Shown here piece by piece: positions 1 through 11,058 of a stretch of 64,000 bases of DNA. The DNA lies in NCBI RefSeq assembly GCF_023065955.2, contig NW_026623008.1, positions 811,001 to 875,000 of the forward strand. Reading direction: 5' to 3'. This DNA is from Ursus arctos. Lineage: Eukaryota; Chordata; Mammalia; Carnivora; Ursidae. A program made the translations under genes and the position numbers. The notes beneath the pieces were generated by a model. The model ran no database searches and was not told the DNA's origin. It saw nothing but the letters and a program-made list of their open reading frames with translations. Numbering within the stretch: position 1 is the stretch's first letter; each line of letters opens with the position of its first letter.

Positions 1-1329
1 TGACCTTCCAACACCTCAGCTCTCTCCCTGCCCCTTCCATACAAAGCTTCTTGTCACCCCATAACACAGCTGGCCTCCCCTTCCTCACCTCCCATGTTCC
101 AACTCACTCCAATGTGGCTTTACTTGCCACCATGCCACCTCAAGGGCCCACCACCTAGTACCTTAAGTTCTTAAGTCAAAGAGACCCTTCTCCACCCCTT
201 TCCACCAGACTCTTCAACAGCACTCTAAGCAGTCGTCCTTAACTGAAGAGCTACCCCTGCCCATGCCTCCTCTTTCAGACCTCTGATGGCTGGCATTCCT
301 GCCCCCTCTCACCACTCCCACGCACAGGTGATAGCATCCCTGCACAAGAATTTGAATCCTAACTCTGACTTCCAGACGGGACTCCAGGCCAACAACACAC
401 TGATGAGCCAACACTTACACTTGCTTGTCTTACCGTCAGTTGGAACTTCAAATGTCCAAGCATAGCTCTTGATCCTCACTAACAGAAACAAACATGCCCC
501 ACCCATTAGGCCTCATCTCAGTGCCCCACATCACCATCCCCTAGGTCTGCAAAGCAAACAACAGCCATCTTAGACCCCTTCCTCTCCCTGGTCCCCTATG
601 CCTGGTCCATCAGCACCAGCACTCTGGTTGGCTCAACTGCCAGAGCAGACCGGAATCAACCCATTTCTTTCCATCTCCTCACCCCTCCATCCTTAGCCAA
701 GTCACATCAGTTCTCATCACCAGCCGCCTTTAAATGATCTTTGCCTCTACCTTCCCCCCCAACAACGCATTCTTCATTCAGCAATCCGAACAATTCTTTA
801 AAATTCGTATCTTGTCACTTCTTGCTTAAACTCTTTCAATGGCTTCCCTCTGCACCGAGAAAAAATACAAAGTTTTCCATAGTGTGTGGTAGCCACAATA
901 TGCACTGTCCACACCAGGGCACTTCTGAAAATCAAAGGCATTGACCAGACAGAACCCCAGCTCACCAGGTGTAAACTGACACTCTCCTGCACAAACTGGG
1001 TCAGGTGACTGAGGATGTCTTCCCTCTAAGCTTTGGCCATGTAGTTCTCCCCATCTCAAAGCCTTTGCAATCATTGCTCTCCACCCTCACGTACCTGGCT
1101 CCCTCTCACCCTGTGCAGGTGTCATCCACTCACAAAAGCCTTCCCCAATTGCCTTAAGCCAAGCCCCTCTCCTCCATACAGTACCCTACAGCACTCACCC
1201 TAACATTAGATTTGTTGTCTCGCCCATGAGAATAAAATTAAAAGCTATTTCCTCGTATTATTAACAAGCACAATGTATTGCTCAAACTAAGTATTTAGCA
1301 AGAATTTGGCAAATAAATTGAAATAAATT

Positions 1330-1518
1330 GGAGAGCCTGGTGGTTCAGTCGGTTAAGCATCTGCCTTCAGCTCAGGTCATGATCCCAGGGTCGTAGGATG
1401 ACTCCCTCACTGGGTTCCCTGCTCAGCGGGGAGCCTGCTTCTCCCTCTGCCTACTCCCCCTGCTTCTGCTCTCTCTCTCTGACAAATAAATAAATAAAAT
1501 CTTAAAAAAAAAACAAAA
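1330..1518 (+). repeat. CanSINE (tRNA-Lys derived)
   Basis: The head resembles gcgcctgggtggctcag (here diverged to gagcctggtggttcag), followed by the tctgccttcagctcagg box and an aaataaataaaatctt plus A-rich tail. It is flanked by a gaaataaattg target-site duplication. Confidence 0.9.
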
Positions 1519-2295
1519 CCCTGAAATAAATTGTCTTTATAAGGAATTCATTTTTGGAATTCATTCTACAGCAATCTTAATATTAACTGGACATCCTAAA
1601 GCAGGCGATTCTAAATGCCATGCCACAGAAAGGTCTGTGATGGGTTTTAAAAAATGGCCACAGATTCTTTGCAGCTCCTTCCATCAAGATCCAGAGTCTA
1701 TTTGCCTACACTTACAGTCTGGGCTGGACTTTGTAACTTGGCTTTGACCAACACAGAATACAACTATGGCGATGCTGTGTGACTTCTAAGCGTGGCTTCA
1801 AGAAGCCTAGCAATTTCTGTTCCTGCCCTCTTAGAACTCAGCCACCACAAGATGGCTTAGCTGGCCTGCTGGAGAGGTCATGTGGAGAACAGAGGCGCCC
1901 TGGCTAAAAGTCCATGCAGGTGAGGCCATCCAGGAAACGCGACCCAAGCCCACCTGCCAAATGTCTCCAGTGCATAAGTGAGCAGAGCCAACACCATGCC
2001 GAGCACAGGTGGACTCGCCCAGCTGAGCTCTCCCCCAACACAAAGGTGATGCATCATTACTCCTTTATGCCATCATGTTTGAGGGCAGTCTGCTGTTTTG
2101 CAGCAACAGATACTGAGGTAAGGCCGTGACGAACTTTTCTTAACTGCACAATGCATATCAGTTTAAGTCAGAGTTCCGGACACTGGCACTGCTGACATGT
2201 CGGGCTGGCCAACCCTCTGTCGTGGAGCAGCGACCCTACAGCACACCCCAAGCTGTGACAACTACAAATGCCTCCAGACAAAAACCAAGAGCAGA

Positions 2296-2480
2296 GGGGC
2301 ACCTGGGTCGCTCAGTAGGTTAAGCGTCCAACTCTTGATTTTGGCTCAGGTCATGATCTTGGGGTTGTGAGATCGAGCCCTGTGTTGGGCTCCATACTGA
2401 GCGTGGAGCCTGCTTAAGATTCTCTCTCTCTCTCTCCACCTCTCCCACACAGACCCCTCCCTCCAGAGAAAGCAAGAGCA
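2296..2480 (+). repeat. CanSINE, diverged, A-tail lost
   Basis: It starts with ggggcacctgggtcgctcag and carries the ctcaggtcatgatctt box and a TC-rich run, but no clear aaataaaatctt tail, so it is an older or truncated copy. Confidence 0.8.
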
Positions 2481-2889
2481 AAATATTGTCTGCACCTCTA
2501 GGAGAACTGACATTTCCACAAGGGAAGGAAGGGTTCATTGCTTTTGGGGGCATTCTTTGCGCTGTCTCTTTCCATTAACTTCTGATCTGAGTTGATACAT
2601 GTTCTTTTCCTCCTCGTTGGTCTCCGAGGGACAATTAGTGAAACAGACACTGGTGGTAGCCTCTACCTTAATCCTGTGAAAATTAGCCACAAGGATGTCA
2701 CTCTTCTGTTACCACAAAAGAAACAAGACAGATGCAAAAAACATAAAGTACTTTGAGAGTGTTTTCAGCACAGTGCCTTGCCCCCAACAGATGAATTCCA
2801 AAGACTCCAGAAGACAGAAATGGCTAAAACTAGACAAAACCAAGACTGAAGATCCAAAATCTAAGATTTAAATCCAGCAAGTTTATGAA

Positions 2890-2891
<2 letters not shown>

Positions 2892-2922
<31 letters not shown>
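2892..2922. repeat. (GT)n microsatellite
   Basis: Uninterrupted GT dinucleotides, about 15 units, followed by a short TATATG. Confidence 0.95.
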
Positions 2923-2926
<4 letters not shown>

Positions 2927-2954
2927 GTAAAATATTTGAAAGAAAATTTAACTA

Positions 2955-3178
2955 GGGCACCTGGGTGGCTCAGTTGGTTAAGCATCTGACTCTTGATTTT
3001 GTCTCAGGTCACGGCCTCAGAGTTGTGAGATCAAGCCCTGCATCCGGCTCCATTCTCAGTGCAGAGTTGGCTTGAGACTCTCTCTTCTCCCTCCCACTAC
3101 CTGCCCCCCCCCATCCTGCTTGAGTGCACAGGTGCACTCTCTCCAGATAAATAAATAAAATCTTAAAAAAAAAAAAAG
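2955..3178 (+). repeat. CanSINE
   Basis: gggcacctgggtggctcag head and aaataaaatctt plus poly(A) tail. Near-perfect duplications aaatttaactag (left) and aaatttgactag (right) flank it. Confidence 0.9.
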
Positions 3179-3226
3179 TAAATTTGACTAGCAAAATTTC
3201 AATTCTATATACAATATAAACTATTC

Positions 3227-3425
3227 TTTTTTTTTTTTTAAGATTTTATTTATTTATTTGACAGAGATAGAGAAAGCCAGCGATAGAGGGAACACAAGCA
3301 GGGGGAGTGGGAGAGGAAGAAGCAGGCTCATAGCAGAGGAGCCTGATGTGGGGCTCGATCCCATAACGCTGGGATCACGCCCTGAGCCGAAGGCAGACGC
3401 TTAACCGCTGTGCCGCCCAGGCGCC
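3227..3425 (-). repeat. CanSINE, younger form, antisense
   Basis: Poly(T) then aagattttatttattt at the left and cgcccaggcgcc at the right. Target-site duplication acaatataaactattctttt lies on both sides. The gagagagggaacacaagcag block marks the younger subfamily. Confidence 0.93.
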
Positions 3426-3463
3426 ACAATATAAACTATTCTTTTAAACATACATTTATCACA

Positions 3464-3674
3464 GGGGCGCCTGGGTGGCTCAGTCAGTTAAGCATCTGAC
3501 TCTTGGTTTTGCCTCAGGTCATGATCTCTGGGTACTGGGATGGAGCCCCAAGTCAGGCTCCATGCTCATCACAGAGTCTGCTTGAGATTCTTCCCCTCTC
3601 TCCCTCCCCTTCTGCCTCTTCCCCCTGCCGTGTGCACATGTGCTCTCTTCCTCTAAAAAAAATAATAAATCTTT
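3464..3674 (+). repeat. CanSINE
   Basis: ggggcgcctgggtggctcag head and a degenerate A-rich tail with aataaatcttt. Confidence 0.9.
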
Positions 3675-4121
3675 AAACATAAATTTAACACATTTGACAA
3701 ACATCTCAAGATTTACACAATATAGGTTCCTAACCACAGATATGTAAGGGATGCTAAATAGAAGTTCTGAATGGACTAAAATTTCCCAAATTCTCATCCA
3801 CCTTATATGGAGACTTTTCCTCATACCTCCCAAATTTCTACTAATGGCAACCCAGGTGCTCAATCTAGGACTGTGCTATTCAGCACAGCAGTGAGTAGCC
3901 ACATGTGGTTTTTTAAACTTAAGCGTATTAAAACTAAATAAAACTAAAAGTCCCTTAGTCACTTGAGCCGTATTTTAAGTGCTCAATAGCCACATGTGGC
4001 TAGGAGCTACCATACAGAACAATGCAGATGATAAAGTATTTCCATCACTGAAAAAGAATTCTATCATACAAGGCTGATCTGAAATACAGAAATTAAAAGC
4101 AACATAAAAAAGCTATTTACT

Positions 4122-4336
4122 GGGGCACACCCAGGTGGCTCAGTCAGTTAAGTGTCTGCCTTCAGCTCAGGTCATCATCCCAGGGTCCTGGGATCGAGCC
4201 CCACATCGGGCTCCCTGCTCCGTGGGAAGCCTGCTTCTCTCTTCTCTCCTACTCCCCCTGCTTGTCTTCCCTCTCTAGCTGTCTTGTCAAATAAATAAAT
4301 AAAATCTTTAAAATAAAAAACAAACAAACAAAAACC
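4122..4336 (+). repeat. CanSINE
   Basis: Slightly altered head (ggggcacacccaggtggctcag read in two parts), then the ctcaggtcatcatccc box and aaataaataaaatcttt tail. Confidence 0.88.
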
Positions 4337-4460
4337 CTTTTTACTGGAGATGGAGAAATGTACAACTTCTAGGAGTGGGGCAGGCGGTCTTTATTCTATC
4401 CAGACTGCTCACTGCTGCATACCAACACGTATACGGTCATTTAAAAAAATAACACAGGAT

Positions 4461-4660
4461 GACGCCTGGGTGGCTCAGTTGGTTAAGCGTCTGCCTTCAG
4501 CTCAGGTCATGATCCTGGGGTCCTGGGATTAAGCCCCGCACTGGGCTCCTTGCTCTCAGCAGGGAGTCTGCTTCTCCCTCTCCCTCTGCTTGTTTCTCCC
4601 TCTGCTTGTTGCTCCCCCTGCTTGTGCTCTGTCAAATAAATAAATAAAATCTTTTAAAAA
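4461..4660 (+). repeat. CanSINE
   Basis: gacgcctgggtggctcag head, ctgcttctccctctcc body repeated, aaataaataaaatctttt tail. Confidence 0.9.
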
Positions 4661-4893
4661 AATAACATTTTTTAAAAACATATTTATTATATAAAAACCT
4701 ACATGTTGTTAAGTTCTTCGAATCAAGTATAGTTATCAAGCCTACAAGGCTGCTCTGCTGTTAAAAAAAGAATGATTTACCTACTGACTCACAACATTAA
4801 TCTCAACAATTTTAGAAGCTTTTAATTTTATTATGTTTTTAAGTTAGCTTTATCTAAATCTGGGAGCAAACGTTTGAACCGGAAGAGCTACAA

Positions 4894-5098
4894 TTTTTTT
4901 TTTTAAGATTTTATTTATTTGACACAGAGACAGCCAACTAGAGACAGCCAGCGAGAGAGGGAACACAAGTAGGGGGAGTGGGAGAGGAAGAAGCAGGCTC
5001 CCAGCGGAGGAGCCCGATGTGGGACTCGATCCCAGAACGCTGGGATCACGCCCTGAGCCGAAGGCAGACGCTTAACAACTGAGCCACCCAGGCGCCCC
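4894..5098 (-). repeat. CanSINE, younger form, antisense
   Basis: Poly(T)-aagattttatttattt at the left and ccacccaggcgcccc at the right. Duplication ggaagagctac / ggaagggctac flanks it. Confidence 0.92.
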
Positions 5099-6612
5099 TG
5101 GAAGGGCTACTATTTTAAAGCTCTTCTTTCAGAGCTGACGGGAACTTCCTCAAAATGCAGCCTGCTCCTCAGGAGCCCAGCATCTTCCTGAATATGTCAA
5201 GTTTTAAATTACGGGAAATGCGTATTGGTCAGTTCCCCTATTTTAAGAAAAGGTATAGGGAGCATGATGGTTACTTATTGATTCAAAAGGCATGTTTTAA
5301 ATGCCTTCCCCAAAAGTGTAAGGCACCAAGACTCCCCTGCTCTGATTCCATCAACGCCCAAGAAACCTCTCTGGCCTCCCTTCTCCTGTCTCTGGGTCTA
5401 CAGAAGCCACCCCAAACCCAAATTCCATTGGTGTCAAGAACTCTCTTATCCATTCTCAGGAAAACTGCCTGGAAGTTGAGGTACTCATCATATGGCTTCA
5501 CAGGCCACTGTCGCCTAACCCGCGTAGCAGATTCACTTGGGGCACTTCTCTAAAACCCCCCAATCCTGGGCTTACAAAAGGGCTGATGGACACTTCCAGG
5601 GAGTCTTGACTCACAGGTTCGAGAACTAACCCTGCCCACATACACAGCTCAACTGGTGTGCCCTCTGCTTCCAACCTGGGCTGGTTAGGGAGAAAAAAGA
5701 GGCAGGGCTTCACCACTGTCACTACCACATGAAGTGAATGCCATGAAATGGTAACTGTGGCCAAACAACGTGACCAACAACAGGGGTGACCAGGAAAAGC
5801 CTATTTGAGGAGGAGACATTCAAACTGAAACCTAAAGGATTAAGGACTCAGTACTGAAAACAGCAAAAGGAATGGGGACGCAAGGTGGACAAGCTGATGG
5901 ATGGGTCTGGAGGTCAGAAAGGCTGGAAATTTGGGAGTTACAAATTTGGGAGTCATCACCATCAGTAAACAGGATTTAAAAGAGACAACAGATGGGAACA
6001 GCCATGATCACCTGAGAGTCCAAGAATGTAGAGAATCCTGGACTCAAGACTGAGAAATGCCAGACAACTGAGGGCATGTAGGGCAGACAAAAGAGGAAAC
6101 CTGGAAAGAAACCAAGCAGGACAAACAAAAGGTAAGCAAAAGAGCCAGGAACCAAGACAGAAGAGTGTTTCAAAGTGGCAGTAATGGTCAAGCGAGTTCA
6201 ATGTCAAGAGACAGAAGATGCTGAAAACAGGGAGAAAAAAAAAATTTCAGAGAGCTTTCTTACCTCAAGCAGAAGCAGAGAGGTGCTTACAGACAAGGAA
6301 AATAGAAAGGAGATAGACAGAGACTCTCAATGGTTTTTTTCACCCCTGACCCCACCCCGACCTGAAAAGCCCAGCTCTGTTCCTGAGCTTTGGTTCTGTG
6401 AGACATCAAGAAACCTTATAAAACATTTACCTTTCTATTCAAGTTCTCTCTTACTGGTTTCTTTAACTTGCAACTAAGTCTTCTATTTACAAGCTTGGCC
6501 ATGAAGGAAAGGGAAGGACATAGGAGACAGGGAGTTAGGAACCCAAGGAGAACAGGGTTAAGGATGAAGCTCCAGGTAACTACACTGGGTTTTTTTTAAC
6601 AGTATCCCCTGA

Positions 6613-6769
6613 GGGGTGCCTGAGTGGTTCAGTCCGTTAAGCACCTGCCTTCGGCTTGGGTCATGATCCCAGAGTCCTGAGATTGAGCCCCACACTGGCT
6701 CCCCGCTCAGCGAGGAGCCTGCTTCTCCCTCTCCTTCTGCCACTTGCCCTGCTTGTGGTCTCTGTCAAA

Positions 6770-6804
<35 letters not shown>

Positions 6805-6828
6805 ATACATCTTTAAAAACACAACAAA
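6613..6828 (+). repeat. CanSINE with expanded (AAAT)n tail
   Basis: ggggtgcctgagtggttcag head. The tail is expanded to about twelve AAAT units. Flanking duplication acagtatcccctga / acagtaccccctga. Confidence 0.9.
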
Positions 6829-7334
6829 ACAGTACCCCCTGAAAATTACTATCCACCTGTAGGTGTGACTTTATTTGGAGAAAGTCTTTGCAAATATCAT
6901 TAGTGTGGACCCTAACCCAACGACTGGCATATCTTGTAAGAGCAGAGACGTGCACTGAGAGGCCAAGTGAAAACAGAGACAAAAACTAGACTGCTGGCAA
7001 CCACCAGAAGCTAGAAAGAAGCAGAGGTAGCTGCCCAGCCAACATCCTGGTTTCAGACTTCCAACCTCCAAAACTGAGAGAGTAAATTTGTTGTTCCAGC
7101 CCTTCAGTCTGTGATAATTTCTTATGGCACCCACAGGAAAGCAACAGAGTACCACCTCAAAACTAAGCAGAAGAACCCCTGAAACTTTAACTAAGAAGGC
7201 AACCACAATGATAGTAATACAGAGCATAAGTCGGCTTGGAGAAGCACCTGAGGGAAGGAGGAGGGCAAAGGGGCCAAACACCCTAAGTGGCAGTGGTAAC
7301 AGAAGTAAACACTCCAGCTCTTCCACCACGCTAA

Positions 7335-7410
7335 GCAGGAGGGTAAGCATTTTATTTGCACCATCTCATTTAATCCTCACAACTACCCTGAGATGAGAAA
7401 ACTGGATGGG
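7335..7410. repeat. MIR fragment
   Basis: Contains the MIR-like core 'catctcatttaatcctcacaa' (read in two parts) followed by ctaccctgagatgagaaaactg. The fragment is cut off by the LINE-1 end that follows. Confidence 0.6.
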
Positions 7411-7412
7411 TA

Positions 7413-7576
7413 GTAAGGAGGGCACATATTGCATGGTGCACTGGGTGTTATACACAACTAATGAATCATCGAGCCTTACATCGAAAACCGGGGATGTACT
7501 GTATAGTGACTAACATAATATAATAAAAAATCATTATAAAAAAAATAAATAAATAAAAATTAAAAAAAAAAAAAAG
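7413..7576 (+). repeat. Carnivore LINE-1 3' end
   Basis: Carries the recognisable carnivore LINE-1 terminus: gcacatattgcatggtgc, ctgggtgttatacacaac, tgaatcatcgagcctta, gggatgtactgtatagtg, then ataatataataaaaaatc and an A-rich tail. It is a 5'-truncated copy, so no ORF is present. Confidence 0.85.
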
Positions 7577-7596
7577 AAAAGAAATAACTCACTTAG

Positions 7597-7760
7597 GGGC
7601 TCCTGGGTGGCTCAGTCAGGGAAGCGTCTGCCTTTGGCTCAGGTCATGATTCCAGGGTCCTGGGATGAAGCCCCACATCGGGCTCCCTCTCCCTCTGCCT
7701 GCTGCTCCCCCTACTTGTGCGTGTGTCTCTCTCTCAAATAAATAAATCTTTAAAAAAAAT
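7597..7760 (+). repeat. CanSINE
   Basis: ggggctcctgggtggctcag head and caaataaataaatctttaa tail. Its tail abuts an inverted SINE (7,753-7,953). Confidence 0.9.
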
Positions 7761-7953
7761 AAAGATTTTGAGAGTGAGAGTGAGTGAGCACAAGCGATGG
7801 GGAGGTCCGGGGGGGGGGGTAGTGGCGGGCAGAGGGAGAGGGAGAAGCAGGCTCCTTGCTGAGCAGGGCACCAGATGCAGGGCTTGATCCCAAGACCCTG
7901 GGATCATGACCTGAGCTGAAGGGAGATGCTTAACTGAGACACCCAGGCGCCCC
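7753..7953 (-). repeat. CanSINE, antisense
   Basis: aaagattttgagag at the left, gagacacccaggcgcccc at the right. Together with the preceding copy it forms an inverted repeat. Confidence 0.88.
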
Positions 7954-8137
7954 AAAAAGGACATCTTTATAAAAACAACATTGGTGGCTGAGGGGGAACG
8001 GGAACAAAGAGATCCTCAGGGAATGAGAAGAGGATAGAGAACTATAGCAGTGGAAACAGACCGTCTGTCCAAGGAGTGGCTGAAAAAAATACAAAGATTA
8101 ACTAGGAGGTTAAGTTATACAAGACTCAGTCATCTTA

Positions 8138-8226
8138 GGGGTGCCTGGCTGGGTCAGTTGGAAGAGCATGCAACTCTTGGTCTCGGGGTCGTGGGTTTAA
8201 GCCCCAAGTTGGGCATAGAGATTACT

Positions 8227-8258
<32 letters not shown>

Positions 8259-8261
8259 AGA
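8138..8261 (+). repeat. Short old CanSINE variant
   Basis: ggggtgcctggctgggtcag head, ggtcgtgggtttaagcccc box and a 24-bp poly(A) tail. It lacks the TC-rich 3' half seen in the other copies. Confidence 0.8.
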
Positions 8262-8431
8262 CCTTGTCATGTTCGAAGGTAGAACAGAGCCCCTGAAAAA
8301 ACTGAAGATAAAACGGTTGGTAAATATGTTTTCAAGTGGAAGAGTCTTCCTTTTAATAATATATGAAGGAGCAGATGCAGACACATAAGTTTTCCAAGAT
8401 GAAAGAGTAAGGGAGAAGAGCTCATGCTAGA

Positions 8432-8660
8432 GGGTCCACAGTGTAATAATTAAGAGCACAGGCTCTGGAGGCAAATGACTCAAGTTCAAACATGGGTCCT
8501 GCTGCTTGATCCCCGTAGGTTTGGCCATCTGTGCAATGGGGCTATTCCTAGTACCAGCCTCAGAGCTGATGTGAGAATCACATGGTAATGACAAAGTTCT
8601 CAGCATGGTGCCCGGCATAGTAGGCACCCGACAAACATGAGCTAATAGCATCGGGATCAC
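8432..8660 (+). repeat. MIR element
   Basis: Near full-length MIR: gtaataattaagagcacag, ggctctggaggcaaatgac, ggccatctgtgcaatggg and catggtgcccggcatagtag follow in the order expected of the family. Confidence 0.88.
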
Positions 8661-8932
8661 CAACAGGGCAAAATGAAAGTCCATCTACTGCCAACGTAAT
8701 GCCAGGTGGAGGTGCCAGGCCAAGGTCTGAAGAATATATTTCAACAGGGAAATCCTGAAGTACTTCTCCCAACATGGTTTATATATATAAACATCTACGC
8801 CAAGTGGAGATTATCAGTCCAAGCGCAGTCCTGCCCTGGGGCTTCTCTTTGCCCAGATCCTGTTCATCCTCTCACCATCTCCTGCTCGCTGCTCAATTGC
8901 TTTAACCTCTGGCTTTAAGATGAAATTCTAGT

Positions 8933-9102
8933 GGGGCGCCTGGGTGGTTCAGCTGGTGAAGCATCTGCCTTTGGCTCAGGTCATGATCCCAGGGTCCGTG
9001 GTGTGTGTCAGGCTCCCTGCTCAGTGGGGAGTCTGCCTCTCCCTCTTCCTTTGCCCCTCCCCCGACCTGTGTTCTAACAAATAAATCAAATCTTTCTTTA
9101 AA
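8933..9102 (+). repeat. CanSINE
   Basis: ggggcgcctgggtggttcag head, short body, caaataaatcaaatcttt tail. Duplication atgaaattct on both sides. Confidence 0.9.
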
Positions 9103-9889
9103 AAATGAAATTCTTGCAACCACTATGGCGCTGCTCTGCCTTGTTGTTCAGCAGTCTTTTCCCCCACCTGACAGATGTCCCTCTCACCAAGGGAGAGTCG
9201 GTGTCTCTCCTCACTGCCTCAACAGCAGATGCTCCCTAGCACTGCTCCGCTGCTCCCGCTTCTCCTCTACAGGTTCCTTCCTCTCCACACCTGACAATGC
9301 TCTAGCTACTCTACCTGAAATCAGACAGAACAGAGCCCTCCCTCCTCACTGCCTCTCCACCCCTTTCCTTCAGAGCCTCCCACACCACACTGCCAATCCT
9401 TGGCCCTGGGGAATCCTGGCAGTAAATCCTCTGGTCTACTTCTCTCAGCCAAATTTGCTACCCTGACCACCCCCACCCCACCCGTGCCCAAGACTGTCCC
9501 AGGCACTAACACTATATTCTGATACTCTCCCAACTTCTGATCACTCTTTTAGGAGCTTCTCTTCCTCTACCCACCCTTAAAGCACACACCCCCCTTAGGG
9601 CTCTGTCCCAAGGCCTCTTCTCCAGCTACACCAATGGGTTTTCAACCTTTAGAGAAATCTCTGGGTTCTTCTCCCCAGGAAAAGGCAGTCCTACACCCAC
9701 ATGCTCAAACAGCGGGGGGAGGGGGGTGGATGACACATCAGGACAGAGTGCCTGTCTTCAGATAAGGACCTCTCTGGTCCCTGTGGGCACCCTGGGCCAA
9801 TACCCTAGATGCGGCCCAGCTGGTTTAACCACTGCACTGCTCTCCAGATCACTGCTGTTCAGATGGCTTGTTCTTAGGCTCCCTCCATA

Positions 9890-10100
9890 CTTTTTTTTTT
9901 TTTTTAAGATTTTATTTATTTGACAAAGAGAGAGAAACAGCCAGCGAGAGAGGGAACACAAGCAGGGGGAGTGGGAGAGGAAGAAGCAGGGTTCCTGCTG
10001 AGCAGGGAGCCCGATGCGATGCGGGGCTCGATCACAGAACGCTGGGATCAGGACCTGAGCCAAAGGCAGACGCTTAACGACTGAGCACCCAGGCGCCCCC
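9890..10100 (-). repeat. CanSINE, younger form, antisense
   Basis: Poly(T)-aagattttatttattt at the left, gcacccaggcgcccc at the right, gagagagggaacacaagcag block present. Confidence 0.92.
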
Positions 10101-10218
10101 CCACACACACACTCTTAATTACCTAGGATCAGAGGGCTTTGTTTCTGTGGGTTATATCTATGGATATTTACTATGTTTGAAATTAAAACAGAGAAGGTCT
10201 TAAAATGTTTAATAAGCC

Positions 10219-10419
10219 GGGGCGCCTGGGTGGCACAGCGGTTAAGCGCCTGCCTTCGGCTCAGGGCGTGATCCCGGCGTTATGGGATCGAGCCCCACAT
10301 CAGGCTCTTCCGCTATGAGCCTGCTTCTTTCTCTCCCGCTCCCCCTGCTTGTGTTCCCTCTCTCGCTGGCTGTCTCTATCTCTGTCAAATAAATAAATAA
10401 AATCTTTGGGAAAAAAAAT
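10219..10419 (+). repeat. CanSINE, younger form
   Basis: ggggcgcctgggtggcacag head, ggctcagggcgtgatcccgg box and gctggctgtctctatctc 3' half. Flanking duplication atgtttaataagcc. Confidence 0.93.
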
Positions 10420-10479
10420 GTTTAATAAGCCTATTACACATTACCATAAAGGACATTTTTTACAAAAAAATAGCTAAAA

Positions 10480-10667
10480 GGGTGCCTGGGTGGCGCAGTT
10501 GGTTAAACGTCTGCCTTCAGCTCAGGTCATGATCCCGGGGTCCTGGGATTGAGTCCTCCATCAGGCTCCCTGCTCTGCAGGGAGTCTGCTTCTCCCTCTG
10601 CCCCTCCTCCCACTCATTCTCTCAGTCTCTTTCTCTTTCACTCTCTCAAATAAATAATCTTTCAAAA
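10480..10667 (+). repeat. CanSINE
   Basis: gggtgcctgggtggcgcag head and ctctctcaaataaataatctt tail (read in two parts). Duplication aaaaatagctaaaa on both sides. Confidence 0.9.
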
Positions 10668-10686
10668 AAATAGCTAAAAAAAAAAT

Positions 10687-10858
10687 GGGGCGCCTGGGTG
10701 GCTCAGCCGGTTAAGCATCTGACTTCAGCTCAGGTCATGATCTCAGGGTCCTGGGATTGAGCCCCACTGTCGGGCTCCGCGTTCAGCGCAGGGTCTGCTT
10801 GTCCCTCTGCCCCTCCCCGTTTGTGCTCTCTTTCTCTCTCAAATAAATAAAATCTTTT
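10687..10858 (+). repeat. CanSINE (left arm of an inverted pair)
   Basis: ggggcgcctgggtggctcag head. The tail aaataaataaaatctt runs straight into the poly(T) of the next, oppositely oriented SINE. Confidence 0.9.
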
Positions 10859-11058
10859 TTTTTTTTTTAAGATTTTATTTATTTATTTGACAGAGATAGA
10901 GAAACAGCCAGCGAGAGAGGGAACACAAGCAGGGGGAGGGGGAGAGGAAGAAGCAGGCTCCCAGCGGAGGAGCCTGATGTGGGGCTCGATCCCAGAGCAC
11001 CGGGATCACGTCCTGAGCCGAAGGCAGACGCTCAACGCCTGCGCCACCCAGGCGCCCC
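10859..11058 (-). repeat. CanSINE, younger form (right arm of an inverted pair)
   Basis: Poly(T)-aagattttatttattt at the left, gcgccacccaggcgcccc at the right. It appears to have inserted into the A-tail of the preceding copy. Confidence 0.92.

Noticed and set aside
10219..10290. tRNA-like sequences in SINE heads
   Set aside because: They derive from tRNA-Lys but lack an intact cloverleaf; they are SINE promoters, not tRNA genes.
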